64,000 nucleotides of DNA from Flaveria trinervia (lineage: Eukaryota > Streptophyta > Magnoliopsida > Asterales > Asteraceae): NCBI GenBank assembly GCA_025506515.1, contig CM046451.1:74358599-74422598 (forward strand), written 5' to 3'. The notes under the pieces are model-generated. The model ran no database searches, had not been told where the DNA came from, and was given only the letters and a program-made list of their open reading frames with translations. How positions within the stretch are numbered: the stretch's first letter is position 1; every line of letters starts with the position of its first letter. The position numbers were made by a program, and so were the translations under genes. Positions 23,192-35,945 of the stretch are shown piece after piece.

Positions 23192-23361
23192 CATTCAGGT
23201 ACATTGGGGTCAAGATAACCACTAACATTGTGGAGCTTGCTCCAGGTGAGATTAGCCATGTACCCTGAATTAGAGGCATATGCGTTAGATTGATGAAAAT
23301 ATTTATCATCATATAAGTCATACATTATGCAGGTTTCATCAGTTTGAGTTTTGATGGTCAA
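23192..23361 (-). pseudogene. Element H aux ORF, N-terminal end
   Basis: The minus frame from 23361 includes YDDKYFHQSNAYASNS and KLHNVSGYLDPNVPE. Removal of D and one CATTC copy continues it in frame into the domain at 20455 (CLRDMIRFISTTRVAYTITV). The ATG at 23359-23361 is a possible start, but the true start may lie slightly upstream. Confidence 0.68.
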
Positions 23362-23994
23362 AGATGAATGTTTGAAGGTACTGTTCTATAAGAATCACTT
23401 CAAAGCTTGATGTTATCAAGGATAATCACTATATTTTGTTTTTCATGTTTGAAGAGGTGATTTTTTTAATGTTCTCAACCTCTAATCAACTTTTATTTCA
23501 ATATTTGATTTCAACATTTTCAATTTTATTATGCTATGTTCATACAATGAACATGACTTTAAAGTTTCCTTGTTGATTGTTATTCTTCTTAGTTTGTATG
23601 CTCATTAAAGTCGAAAATGGCCATCTTTTCTTAAGTCAAATCTAATTTTGAGTTTTCTTTATTGTCCTAGGGTTCTAAGTTCATTATCAGTTCAAATGTT
23701 TGACATTTTAGGTTACAAAATTTGAAGATTTTCACCTTTTGTTCGATACTAATATTCTCTTGAATCGAAGATGAGGACAGATTAGATGAAATGAAACTGA
23801 GAACATAGATTGTTAATGATGACGATGATTGATGAAGAAGAACAATGTGTTTTTCGCTCGTCGCACTTTAGAGTCTCTCAAATTTGAAATGTATTAAATG
23901 ACCTTTTGAGATTTCATTAAATAGTCAAATAATATCTTTTACAAGTTCTTTTAGAAGTTTAAGAACAAATGCAGTTAGATTTTTATTCACACTG

Positions 23995-24610
23995 TAGCAA
24001 ATGCGGAAGGGTTTCAGCCATACTCATTTGTTTACTGTTGCAAATGCGGAAGTAGAAAACTTAAGAATTTGGTCATCGCATTTGTTTACTGTTGCAATTG
24101 CGGAAGTAGAACACTTTAAGATTTTGGCTATCCGCATTTGTGTATTGTTACAATGCGAAAGAACAAAGTTAATTAGCATTTTCTCACTGTAGCAAATGCT
24201 ACAGAGTAAAATTTCTTTATCCACATTTACTTCAACAATACGGTTGAAGAGTTAATTTGTCCGCATTTCATGATTATCATCAATGGTGACAGGATAGATT
24301 AAGCACTTGTTTATTCATTTTTTGAAAGTAAATGTAGAGTGTTGATGTCACACACATCCACAAGTGCGGATGAGTAAAAACAAATGCGGGAATGAAAATA
24401 TCATCCGCATTAATCAAATGTGGTAGAACACTTTTGTCTGCATAGGTTTTTTAACACTTCAAACTTTTCATGTATACTTGTTAGAAACAAAATGTGGTAG
24501 AGTAAACTCTTCATAAGATAAATAGTTACTTTGAAATAAACAGTTACCCACATTGGTTATATGCATGGGTTACCTTCACCCGCTTTAACCAATGCACTTA
24601 CCCGCATTAA
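23995..24610. repeat. ATGCGGAA/ATCCGCAT repeat cluster in H spacer
   Basis: At least ten copies or near-copies of AAATGCGGA in both orientations, for example at 24000, 24044, 24095, 24131 and 24382. The motif is that of the J LTR (14560-14890), which supports J and H being one family. ORFs at 24001-24224 follow from the repeats. Confidence 0.8.
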
Positions 24611-24840
24611 CTTTTAAACTTCATCAAAAATTAATGTTTCTATTTTCCTTATTCTTGTGATACAAGCTTCCCATTGTGTGACTGATCATGGACTTCTTAT
24701 GCTTCTAAGAATCTACATAAGCTTAGATACTATGTATAACGCTGCATCAATACAGACATTCTCTTTTTGATTTGTTTTAATGTTTTTAAGGAAGTAATTT
24801 GAGAAAGTATGTGATTATACAAAGTAATCAAAAATTTTTA

Positions 24841-24855
24841 ATTATCCCCCTAATG
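24841..24855 (-). other. Internal polypurine-tract-like run of H
   Basis: In minus sense CATTAGGGGGATAAT. It lies downstream of pol and upstream of the repeat cluster, in the same relative place as 59681-59697 in F. Confidence 0.6.
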
Positions 24856-25802
24856 TTTATATCTACATGTGGATAGAAACTTTAAAGATTTAAAAACTTT
24901 TTAATATTAACTAATTTTGATTTTATTATTATTAATAATGAAGTTAAGTATACCTTTTACTAGGATCATATCAATCTTACATTAGACATGTGCATCCTTT
25001 ATAATAAAATGGACATATCTATGAACTTGTTGATTGAAGGTATGTTTGTCCTCTTAAAATCATACCAGGTTGATATTTTAATGCATATGATATTTATCAT
25101 GTTTTGGTTGATTTGATTATTCAACATATAGCTCACACACAAAAGCACAGAATGATCAACCATCCTTATGTAATGCAGGGTAGAACTTTGTCACAACTTT
25201 CTTGACCAGGTTACTTAAGTTATGAGATCTCATTTTCATTGATCCTCATTGGGATTCTTTTACTTTGATCCTTTTCATGATGATCCATATTGTGATTCTT
25301 TTCACTTCACTTTGGAAGGTGATCCATGATTGGATTCTTTTGTTCATTCACATGGAATGTATTGTTCCTCATTAGGAATCTTTTTGGATCAATACATCTA
25401 CACTATGTGCTAGTTTCATCAGGTCTTTGCTCAGCAAAACAAAGATGAATCTTGATGTAGGTGAAAGAGATTCATAAAGTATCATTCCCTGGTGTGCTTA
25501 GATTACTACACATACATACACTTAGATAAGCTAAGACGTACGAGTACTCTGAGATGAGAGTTTCACCATTGAATAAGACCTTAATTCTTCACAACATGTA
25601 TGTTCTCTTCCAAGTTGAGCCGACCAACATATCTGGTAAGTCATGACAGTCTTTCAAATTATAAATTAAGCACAATGAATGATATAACAACTATAATTAT
25701 ATCATTTCCCTTATATTCTTTTCTTCATTTAAATTGACTTCTTTTTGTGATTTTCTAATGTTTTTAAATTGTTTTTGTTGTTTTGATTGGTTTTACTCAA
25801 GG

Positions 25803-27290
25803 TTAATCATGGCAATTGATTTGAACTAGGAATTCGAACCTACTAGGTTCAAATGCCATGGTGAATAAATCAGCCAATTGATTTTCAGTGGGAACTTGAA
25901 TCATTTTGATTAACCCCTTTTCAGCACAATCCCTCAAAAAGTGATATCTAATTTCAATATGTTTTGTTTTTGAGTGCTGAACTGGATTATTTAAAATGAA
26001 AACGACTACAGTGTTGTCAATGTGAATTGGTGTATGCAAGAAGTTAAAACCATAATCAGCCATCTGGTTTTGAATCTAGAGAACTTGAGAGTAACAAGCT
26101 GATGCTACAATATACTCAGCTTCTACCATTGAAACAAATACGTTTGTCTTCTTCTTGTACTGCCAGGAGACCAGTCTGGGACCAAGAAATTGACAACCGC
26201 CAGAAGTAGACTTCCTATTGAAGTTGCATCATCCATAATCACTGTCGGTGAAGGCATAGAGATTAAAGTCTCCTTCATTTGGATACCATAAACCAAGAGC
26301 TGGTTTGCCCTTAATATATCTAAATATCCTCTTGACAACATTTACATAAGATTCCCCAAGATCAACTTGATATCCGGCACACACACAAACACGAAACATA
26401 ATGTCAGGCCTACTGGCTGTTAAATACATAAGTGAACCGATCATAGATCGATAGTAAGTCTATTCCACTGATTTTCCTTCTGGGTCAGGTCCAATCTTCA
26501 CTTTAGTATCTAGTAAAGTGAAAATTCTTCAATATTTTTTCCACATATTCTGATTGTTTTATGAAGATTCCATCTCCTGTTTGTTGGACTTGCACCCCTA
26601 AAAGGAATGTGATTTCCCCCATTGCACTTATTTGAAATTTTGAATGCATAAGATCTTCAAAGTCTTTATAGAGTTGCTTGTTTGTTGAGCCAAATATGAT
26701 ATCATCCATATAAATCTGGACTAGCAACATGTCTCTCCCTCTTTTCTTTCTAAAGAGAGTCTGATCAATCTTTCGTCTTTCATATCCATTTTCAGGAAGA
26801 AAAGATCATAGAGTCTCATACCACTTTCATGGAGCTTGATGAAGACCACATAGTGTTTTGTCAAGCTTGTACACCCTATGAGGGAAATCATGATCTTCAA
26901 AGCCAGATGGTTGACTCACATAGACTTCTTCAACAATCTTTCCATATAAGAAAGCACACTTCATATCCATTTGATAAATAGTAAACTTCATGGATGCTTA
27001 ATATGCAAGAAAGATTCTTATTACTTCTAATCTGGCAACAGGTGCCAACACTTCATCATAATCAATTCCTTCTTATTGTGTGTATCCTTGTGCCACTAGT
27101 CTTGCTTTATTTCTGATGACAATCCCTCTATCATGAGTTTTGTTTCTGTACAACCATCTGGTGCTAATAGGGTGTTGTCCTTCGGGAAGATCTACTAGTT
27201 TCCATACTTCTGCTTCTTGAAATGCAGCAATTCTTCCTGCATTGCTTTAGTCCAACTATTGTCTTGAAGAGCCACTTTGATGTTTTTGGT
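25803..27290 (-). pseudogene. Element H copia pol: RT and RNase H
   Basis: A truncated copia pol. The RT catalytic region is at 26730-26503 (LLVQIYMDDIIFGSTNKQ, YMDD intact; then FLLGVQVQQTGDGIF). MIGSLMYLTASRPDIMF and RH start (RYIKGKPALGLWYPNEGDF, DSDYG) are at 26444-26229. The RH end is at 26063-25803 (SKTKHIEIRYHFLRD, ENQLADLFT). Upstream RT motifs continue to 27290 in broken frames (27060-27180), then stop at element P. INT, PR and gag are absent. It is the same lineage as F. Confidence 0.85.
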
Positions 27291-27294
27291 TACT

Positions 27295-28162
27295 TGTTAG
27301 ATCTAGGAATTATAGGTCTAGATCATTTTGTATAAGCTTAGAACTTTAATCAATATTTGTAATGAACAATTGTAATTCAATACTATGCATATATAGGTTA
27401 ACCCATATGTGTATTGATTTGTGTATGATTGCAGGTACAAACATTATACTTAGTTAGTTTATGAAATAAACTAAGTTTAAGAAACATCTACAGATGAACA
27501 CTTTTTGTTCTTCCATAGATAAGTTTCTCACAAATTCAATCATCCAAAGATCTTCTACGGATGAACAACCAGCTCTAAAGTTGAAGCACAAATTCCCTTT
27601 GGATGAACAAAGTACCTTCAGAAGAACAAAGTACCTTCGGAAGAACAAAGTACCTTCGGAAGAACAAGACTCCTTCGGAAGAACAAACATCGACGGAAGA
27701 CCATATTCTTGTAGACTCCAAACACTTGTATTTAATAAGACAAGTGTTACAAGTCAACAAGACAGCTATGCGAATCCCAAGAGATCTAGTGTTTCCTTAA
27801 TAGAAATACACGTGCATATAAATATGGATCCTAGGTTTCACATCAAAAGAGGGTGACTACGACAAGTAGACACACGATCACAAACAACCAAACATCAAAT
27901 CACGCAAACACAAACCCTAGCAGCCGTCACATTAATATCAATACATTCAAACTAATTTTGTTTCGTTCATTGTTTATTCATCTGTAATCATTAACACCTT
28001 TTAATGAAATACATTTAAATTAACTATTTTTTTATTAAATTGTGTTCTTATTATAGTGTTCTTCTTAGTCATTAATCATTATTGGGGATATTAAATTATT
28101 AAAAACAATTAAACAAAGATAATGTTGATTCCGCAAACATTAACTTCATTCAAAAATTAACA
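27295..28162 (+). repeat. LTR-like sequence P with 19-bp tandem repeat
   Basis: TGTTAGATC…ATTAACA ends are LTR-like, but no target duplication is found: TTACT on the left, CTCAT on the right. The two flanks belong to different elements (H and E1). Four copies of a 19-base unit containing CCTTCGGAAGAACAA lie at about 27615-27690. Orientation is a guess from the AT-rich tail. No protein is recognised; the ORF at 27494-27856 is repeat-derived. Confidence 0.5.
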
Positions 28163-30030
28163 CTCATAACACCTGATTGCGATCCTTGGATTCACAGACA
28201 CTATGGATACGAGCACACCATGACGAATTACAATCTCCTTGATGAACAAATCCGCCAACCTCTTGGATGAATATGTGTCACGGATTGGTAGGAAGTGAGC
28301 ACTCTTCCGTAGACGATCAACTATCACAAATATAGTATCATACCCTTTCGCGGTACGTGGTAGCTTTGTAATAAAGTCCATGGTGATACAACAATTGGAT
28401 TGTTCGGGCAGTTTCTGATGCTCGGCCTTCACTTGTAAACAAGTAAGGCACTTACTCACATACTCCACCACATCGTGTTTCATTCCCGGCCACCGATAGT
28501 CCTTCTTCATATCTTGATACATCTTTGTAGGACCGGAATGAGTAGAGTATCAAGTCTTTTGAGCTTCATCCATCATCTTCACATGTAGATCCCCATAACG
28601 AGGAATCCACGTCCGTCTGCGTCGGGTTCTAACACAAAGTGTGTTTTCACCCAACTCTACGACCAGACCTCTCATCCTTTTACAGTTAAGATGATTTTCT
28701 TTCAATGCTTCATCTTGAAACTCCTTAACCTGCTTCATATCAATAGAGGTCATAATCAACTAATAAGCTTTCACCCGAATCGGCTGGGGTCTCTCTTTTC
28801 GGCCGAGGGCATCCGCCATCACATTGGCCTTGCCCGGATGGTAATGGATCATGCAATCATAATCCTTTATAAGGTCTAACCATCTCCTCTGCCTCTTGTT
28901 CAAGTCCTTCTGCTAGAAGAAATACTTCATGCTCTTGGGGTTAGTGAATATGGTGCACTTTGTCCCGTATAGGTAGTGCCTCCAAATCTTTAATGCAAAG
29001 ACCACAGCTGCTAGCTCCGAGTCATTAGTAGGATAATTAACCTCATGAACTTGCAGTTGTCAGGATGTGTATTCTATAACCTTTCCTCGCTGCATCAACA
29101 CGCAACCCAACCTCGAGTAAGAAGCATCAGAAAAACCACCAAATCTTTGCTTCCATCAGGTAACGACAAGACATGAGCATGAGTCAACCTCGTATTTAAC
29201 TCCACAAAAGCCTTCTCTTGAGCTTGACCCCATACAAACTTTACATCCTTATGGGTCAACTTAGTCAATGGAGAAGCTATCTTAGAGAAGTCTTGAATGA
29301 ATCCTCTGAAATAGCCTTCCAAACCCAAGAAACTACGAATCTCGGATGGCATCTTTGGTGACTTCTATTGCATCACCGCCTCCACCTTTGTCCGGTCCAC
29401 CATAATCCCTTCGGGATTCACTACATGACACGATAACTAAACGTGTGCAACCAGAACGCGCACTTGGAGAATTTATCATACAACTTCTCATTTCTCAATG
29501 TCACCAACACTTCGCGAAAGTGACCGGCATGCTCCTCCTCACTCTTCGAATAATCAGTATATCATTAATAAGCGCGAACACTGATTTATCCAACATCGCC
29601 TCACACACTCGATCATCAAGTCCATAAAAGCAGCTAGCACGTTGGTTAAACCAAAAGACATAATAAGGAACTCGTAATGTCCATACCGTGTGCGAAAAGT
29701 TGTTTTAGGAATATCTTGCTCCTTCACCTTTAACTTATGGTAACTAGATCAAAGTTCTATCCTCGAGAACGAACTGACACCTTGTAGTTGATCAAACAGA
29801 TCATCAATTTTCGGTAGCGGATACCGATTCTTCACCGTCAACTTGTCCAGTTCACGATAGTCTATGCACATCCTCATACTACCATCTTTCTTCTTCAAAA
29901 ATAAGACTTGAGCACCCCATAGAGATATACTCGGTCTCATGAACCCTTTATCAAGCAACTCTTGTAGTTTCTCCATCAGTTCCTTATCTCGGCTAGAGCC
30001 AACTTATACAGTGCCTTAGTAATAGGTTGG
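28163..30030 (-). pseudogene. Gypsy E1 pol, downstream part (RT, RH, INT)
   Basis: Minus-strand Ty3/gypsy pol in many frames. RT N-terminal half is at 29976-29749 (KKKDGSMRMCIDYRELDKLT). The catalytic box near 29560 appears as a mutated LINDILI, with Asn replacing the first Asp. The RT-RH connection is at 29352-29095 (SEIRSFLGLEGYFRGF). The RH to INT zinc region is at 28880-28550. The INT core starts at 28522-28163 (CLTCLQVKAEHQ, MDFITKLPRTAKGYDT). It is cut at 28163 before the rest of the integrase. It joins 39708-40605 across E2. Confidence 0.85.
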
Positions 30031-32413
30031 TGTAACACCAGGTTATTTTTTTAAAGTCAAGAAAGAAGAATAAAATGAAGAAAAAGAAGGAAAAGAAATA
30101 AAGCCCAAGTATAGGGGTTAAAAATGACAAAAAGGACAAAATCTTTGAAAAGTTGGTGATAAAGGTGGCATGGCTGCCCATCACTCTCTCTATACACAAA
30201 ATCTCGGATATTTTTGAGAGAGAAGGAAAGAGAGCAGAAAACACTCGGTTTTGAAGGAAGAACCAGAAAGAATTCGATTTCAAGGTCAGAATTCATGGTT
30301 TTATGATGTTCTTGACTTGTCATATCCTCTGGTTTATGCTTATGTGTGTTTGTATGTGTTCGGGTATGTTTTAGTGGGTTTCTAGGTGGTTGAACTCAAT
30401 TGCAAATGAGTTTGGAAGAAGCCATACTCAAAAGCTATAAAGGTGAGTTCTAGAACCTCTCTTCCATTAGTTTTAACTAATTTTGGGGCTGGAAATGCAT
30501 GAACTTATGTTTTTATAAAACTGGGTTTACCGTATGTATGAAGTGTGTATGATGATGTTATGATGCGATGTTGGGCTATGTTCAGTCTTGGTGATGTTAT
30601 GGGTGTGTTCTAAGGCTTAGAAGGCAAGCTTTAAGTTTAGAACATGATAGATGGTGCTGGGGAACGGAGATCTGATGTTTAGGGCTCATATGTTTAAGTT
30701 TTAGATTCTCCCTAAGTATGCCGAAGTAATGCGGATGAGCAATGGAAAGTCAATGCGGATAAACAGTTAATGCGGATGAGCATTACCTATTAAGTAAGTC
30801 AATGCAGATGAGCAATGGAAAGTCAATGTGGATGTATAGTTAGTGCAGATAAGCATAACTCTTAAGTAAGTCAACGCGGATGAGCAATGGAAAGTCAATG
30901 CGGATGAACAATTAATGCGGATGAGCATTAACTCTAAGTAAGTCAATGCGGATGAGCAATGGAAAGTCAATGCGGATGAACAATTAATGCAGATGAGCAT
31001 TAATTATTAAGTAAGTCAATGTGAATAAGTAATGGAAAGTTAATGCGGATGAACATTTATCACTAAGTAAGAAAAATGAGGATGAGTAGTGGGAAATCCG
31101 GATGAAGTAAAAGAAATGCAGATGAAGGAAAAGTAATGCGGATGAAGAAAAAGAAATGCGGATGAACTATAACAAATGCGGATGAAAACTTAGAATGTTT
31201 TCTGACTTTTTGGGGAAAAGTTGTAATGTAGGCTTTGACTTGAGAGTTCTAGGGGGCTATGAAAGTTGACTTTTGAGGTCATAGATGATGTGACGGGCAT
31301 TGTGTGATGATGTTTTGATGTATGATTAATGCATGTGCATGATGGTATGTATGATGTATGTTATGAATGCATGATGGTATGTATGATGTATGTTATGATT
31401 GCATGATTACCTGTATGATGATGTTGACTGTTATGTTTGTGTTCCTTGTGATATATGATTATTTTCCCATGGCTTTACGTTGAATGTTAATGAATGGAAT
31501 AAAAGTATTACGTAACGTAAAGTGGAAGATAATAAAAAGAGGAACATGATGAATGAATGCATGCATTAACGAACGATGGAAAGTAATGTAAGTCTTGCAA
31601 GCCTTGTATGTTGGGACACGCTCTAATGTACGGTGTTAGCCTAACGGTGTGGGGTTAGCTACACATAAGGATGCACACCGGGGTCTTTCTTTGTGATTGC
31701 CATTTGTATAGAACCTTTGTTGCTTACCCTAGATACTGTGGCCAGGATGCTATGCACCATGACGGGAGGTCTATGATAGACTTCGGCCCAGTATCAGCTT
31801 TATGCATGAAGGTGGGTATAGCACATGACAATGGTACACCTGGGTTTACCTTCGGTACTATGGCAAGGCTACTATGCACCATGACAGAATGCTTACGATA
31901 GACTTCGGACCAGTACCAGCTTTATGCACGACGGAAGGGTAAATTTCATTGTTTGACGGATTGAAAAGATGTAATGATGAAATATGAATGAAAGTAAGAA
32001 AGCATGAATGAATGGAAGTTAATGAATGAATGATGAAGATAATAATGATATTATCTATGTCTACATATGATGTGTGATCACATACGGTTTAAGGAATGTA
32101 AAGTATGTTTTATGTTAAACTAGAACTCACTTAGAAACGCTGACTTTTTATGCACGAGTTGGCAGGTGAGCATTACTGAAGATGGTGTTGGGTAGCTACT
32201 TGGCATATGGAGAGCATTCTTTTGTTAATACTTTTGCATTGTAATGCGAACAAATGAAATTGTGTAACGAATGTTGTATTATTTTGCAAAAGCATTTACG
32301 ATGTAAAAGTTATTTTAATGTTCCGCTGCGATGTTTTATGAAAATTAAATGTAACTATATGCTTTATGAGCGATGATTGGCCAGCTGTAAGCCTCCCGGG
32401 AACGGGGCTTATA
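30031..32413 (+). repeat. E2 5' LTR (2383 bp)
   Basis: It begins TGTAACACCAGG and ends GGGGCTTATA. The repeat cluster at 30725-31195 has 11 exact AATGCGGAT copies and about nine one-base variants, arranged partly in a period of about 72 bp. A further direct repeat of about 115 bp lies at 31745-31930 (GACTTCGG…CAGCTTTATGCA). ATGATGTATG-rich sequence lies at 31300-31420. No coding is supported; the ORF at 31671-31901 spans the second repeat. Confidence 0.9.
30725..31195. repeat. AATGCGGATGA repeat cluster, LTR1 of E2
   Basis: Short motif repeated about 20 times. Within 30790-31015 it is organised in roughly 72-bp blocks (AAGTAAGTCAATGCGGATGA, a spacer, then the second and third motifs). Blocks start near 30793, 30863, 30935 and 31009. 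Confidence 0.92.
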
Positions 32414-32418
32414 AGTTC

Positions 32419-32429
32419 GTATCAGAGCC
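32419..32429 (+). other. E2 primer-binding site
   Basis: GTATCAGAGCC remains of TGGTATCAGAGCC, five bases after the LTR end; the first two bases have changed. It is of initiator-Met type. Confidence 0.75.
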
Positions 32430-32765
32430 AAAGTTTATGTGAAACGAGTAAATTTTCAAAATAAACCTAAACTTAAACTGAAAATGGGACGGAACGGGAA
32501 GGGATGCCAGTCCGAGTAGCTGCGTGCCATCAGGTATTTTTGTAATGTTAATCGGTATTACGTACGGATGTTATGTGGTTATGTGTTGGTTGTAGATTTA
32601 GATACTGATGTAGTCAAGACAGGTAATGCTTGGGGTATGAAGAGTAAAGTAAATGGCTAATCATAACTGGCCACTGTAATCAGGGACTTACTATACTTGA
32701 CATAAACTGAGTTGTTCCCGTGAATGACCGTGTTGGTGTTTAAATCTTTCAGTATGAGTTAGAGG

Positions 32766-34035
32766 ATGGCCGTTGGTAGATCATCAAAAGCTTTGTGTGG
32801 TGGTGGTGGACGTGGTGCTGAACCACGGGTCACAAGAGGAAGGCCTAGAGCCGAAAAGGTGGTTCATGAAGAACCCGATACCCCTCATCTAGAGGGCGCA
32901 GATGAGAGTGCTAATTTGAGGGCCTCAGTGAAGGAGGCGGTCGTGGAGGAAGTGCATCAGGTCATGCAGACGATCCTACCATCTGTGGTAACCGAAGTGA
33001 TAAAGGCTGTTAGAGATGGGGAGAGAAAGGAAAGGAGTAGACCTACAGGCAAAACGAGACAGCCGGAGACTGAAACGGTTTTCTCTAATGACGAAGAGGA
33101 AGAGGAAGAAGAAGAGCCTACGCCGGAGGCAGCACGAGGCTGTAACAATATGCATTTCAACAGTTCAAGCCCCCTACTGTTGATGGTAATGGCACTGCTG
33201 CTACTGCTCACCAATGGGTGAGAGAAATGGAAGTTGTTCTGAATATCAGCGAGTGCCGAGAGAAACAAAAGGTGAAGTTTGCTGCCCACTCATTTATGGA
33301 CTCGGCTCTGTGTTGGTGGGACAATATTGTCCAAGCTGAGGGTAGTCGGGTAATTAGGAGAACGAGGTGGTCTGAGTTGAAGAAATTGGTAATTAAGGAG
33401 TTCTGTCCTTACCGAGAGATGGATAAGGTGGAAAGAGAGTTCCTGCAGCTGGAAGCGGGAACCATGACACATCAACAATATACCACAAAATTCAATGAGA
33501 TGGCACGTCTGGTGCCAGATTAAATGACACCCTTGTCACGAAAAATCAAGAGGTACATTCAGGGCTTGCCGGTGGATATTCCCAGGCACATGATCTCTGC
33601 CCAACTGAGCACGTTTAGGTCGGCAGTGGATTTTGCAGGGAGACTGTATGATAAGAGGACTGTGGTGGTGACCGAAGGTAGTTGGAAAGGGGGTGCTGAA
33701 TAGAATTGGAGTGGGAAAAGGTTTGGTCGAGGCGGTGTCCCGACGAGTAATGAGAAGGCATAGGTGGATGACCACCGTGTGGTCACATCTGGTGCAGGAT
33801 CGAAGAAGTGTGGTAGATGTTGAAAGGAGCATAGTGGGGAATGTAGGCTGGGGTCGAACATGTGCTTCAAATGTGGGAAGACGGGGCATGTAGCAAAGGA
33901 CTGTCGTACGGTCCGGTGTTTTAACTGTGGCGTGAAGGGACACATGAGTAGGGATTGCAAGAAGCCAAAGGCTGAGGGTTCTGGGGGAAGAAGACTAGAA
34001 GAGAAGGACCAAGGGCGAGCACCAGGGCATTCACT
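32766..34035 (+). pseudogene. E2 gag
   Basis: From ATG 32766. The N-terminal region is basic, then acidic (EEEEEEE near 33105). The capsid-like retrotransposon gag domain is at 33218-33523 (SALCWWDNIV, FCPYREMDKVEREFLQLEAG) and continues to about 33690 (RYIQGLPVDIPRHMISAQL). Two intact CCHC knuckles lie at 33860-33960 (CFKCGKTGHVAKDC, CFNCGVKGHMSRDC). At least three frame changes or stops break it (near 33150, 33522 and 33700). Gag packages the RNA into the virus-like particle in the cytoplasm. Confidence 0.87.
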
Positions 34036-34641
34036 ATGAAACAGGTGGAGGCTAGGACGGACCCTGATGTTTTGTCCGATACATTTCTAGTGAACCAAAC
34101 TTTAGCTTCTGTGTTATACAATTCTGGTGCTAGTAAAAGTTTTATTTCTGCTGCTTTCTATGCTAAACTGCCCATTAGTAATAGGAGTGTTGATATGCCC
34201 TTTGATGTAGAAACTGACATAGGTAAGTCTACCAGGATTTTTGAGGCAATAGAAGGTTGTGACGTGGAACTAGAAGGTCACAAATTTCCGGTTAGACCAT
34301 TTGTAATAGCCTTAGGTGGTTTTGATTTGGTTCTTGGGATGGATTGGTTAGTGGATTTCGAGGCGAACATTATGTGTCGCAAGAAGATGATTCAGTTGAC
34401 AGCGCCTGACGGGAGTATGGTGATGTTTTATGGTGATCAGGTCACTACGATCTGGAAAGTAATCTCAATGGCGGTGGCGGGAAAGTGTATGAGGCGTGGA
34501 TGTAGCGCCTACTTGGCTTATGTGAAGGATGTGGAAACACGAACACCACAACTGACAGAGGTATCGGTTGTGTGTGACTTTCCAGATGTGTTTCCCGTAG
34601 ACTTATCAGGAGTGCCACTTGACAGAGAGATTGAGTTCTAG
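34036..34641 (+). pseudogene. E2 protease and start of RT, ends at shared amber
   Basis: Aspartic protease with active-site box VLYNSGASKSF, where Asn replaces the catalytic Asp of DSGA, so it is probably inactive. GFDLVLGMDWLVDF follows. The frame reaches DREIEF and stops at TAG (34639-34641). E1 has TAG at the same codon. Confidence 0.88.
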
Positions 34642-35945
34642 ATTGATCTGACACCGGGCGCCCAACCTGTCGCCAAGGCACCGTATCGATTGGCTCCAAC
34701 TGAGATGAAGAGTTGATGGAGCAATTGCACGAGCTACTTGATAAGGGGTTCATTAGACCGAGTATCTCTCCTTGGGGTGCTCGGTCCTGTTTGTGAAGAA
34801 GAAAGATGGTAGTATGAGGATGTGTATTGACTATCGTGAGCTGAACAAGTTGAGAGTAAAGAACTGATACCCCTTACCAAAGAATTGATGACTTGTTTGA
34901 TCAGCTTCAAGGTGCGAGTTGCTTTTCAAGGATAGATCTCTGATAGGGATGTCCCTAAAACAACTTTTCGTACGCGTTATGGTCACTATGAGTTCCTTGT
35001 TATGTCATTTGGTTTGACCAATGCGCCAACTGCTTTTATGGACCTAATGAATCGAGTGTATTGGCCAATGTTGTATAAATAGGTGATTGTGTTCATTGAG
35101 GATATTCTGATTTATTCAAAGAATGAAATTGAGCATGCCGGCCACATTCGGGAGGTTTTGGAGACGTTGAGAAAGGAGAAGTTGTACGCTAAATTCTCCA
35201 AGTGCGTGTTCTGGTTGCGCGAGATTCAGTTCCTGGGTCATGTGGTGAATCCTGACGGGATTATTGTGGACCCGACAAAGGTGGAGGTGGTGATGCAATG
35301 GAAGTCCCCAAAGACGCCATCCGAGATCCGTAGTATCTTGTGTTTGGCGGGCTACTATAAAAGATTTATCCAAGACTTCTCTAAGATCGCTTCTTCACTA
35401 ACTAAGTTGACCCGGAAGGATGTGAAGTTTGTATGGAGTCAAACTCAAGAGAAGGTGTTTGATGGCGAGATTGACTCAAGCTCCTGTTCTGTCATTACCC
35501 GGTGGAAATGAAGATCTGGTGGTATATTTTGATGCTTCTTACTCGGGGTTGTGGTGTGTGTTAAAGCAGAGAGGGAAGGTTATAGCCTATGCATCCCGAC
35601 AGTTGAAGGTTCATGAGGTCAATTATCCTACTCATGACTTGGAGCTAGCAGCCATGGTCTTTGCGTTAAGATTTAGAAGCACTACCTTGCGAGACAAAGT
35701 GCACCATATTCACTGACCATAAGAGCCTGAGGTACTTCTTTGAGCAGAAGGACCTGAACCTGAGACAGAGACAATGGTTGGAGCTTATAAAAGATTATGA
35801 CTGCAAGATCCATTACCATCTGGGCAATGCCAACATCGTGGCAGACGCCTTTAGCAGGAAAGAGAGAGCCGAACCGATTCGGGTGAAAGCATATCAATTG
35901 ATCATGACCTCAGATGTGATGAAACAAGTCAAAGAGTTTTAAGAT
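34642..35945 (+). pseudogene. E2 reverse transcriptase and RNase H
   Basis: After the amber stop RT continues (GAQPVAKAPYRLAPTEM) with a frameshift near 34710, another near 34780, a stop at 34865 and a small deletion at about 34940 that removes the DLRSGYHQ region. The catalytic box is FIEDILIYS at 35095-35120; the family norm is Y/F-x-D-D, so one Asp is Glu. LCLAGYYKRFIQDFSKIA leads into RH (35500-35940), with DLVVYFDASYSGL and YASRQLKVHEVNYPTHDLEL. A frameshift lies at about 35465. Confidence 0.88.

Larger units (their letters stand above)
23362..25802 (-). other. Element H spacer between pol and aux ORF
   Basis: This stretch of 2.4 kb has no convincing ORF. In element sense it starts after the pol stop, passes a PPT-like purine run (24841-24855), then a cluster of CG-containing repeats (23995-24610), then reaches the aux start. 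The same order exists in F. It may act as an internal promoter or a 5' untranslated region for aux; this is inference from layout only. Confidence 0.65.

Noticed and set aside
30725..31195. CRISPR-like regular repeats
   Set aside because: Motif spacing is irregular, spacers are themselves repeats, and the context is a plant LTR with no cas genes.
33536..33960. Minus-strand ORFs of 133-135 aa
   Set aside because: Shadows of E2 gag on the plus strand, whose zinc knuckles are in the other strand and frame.
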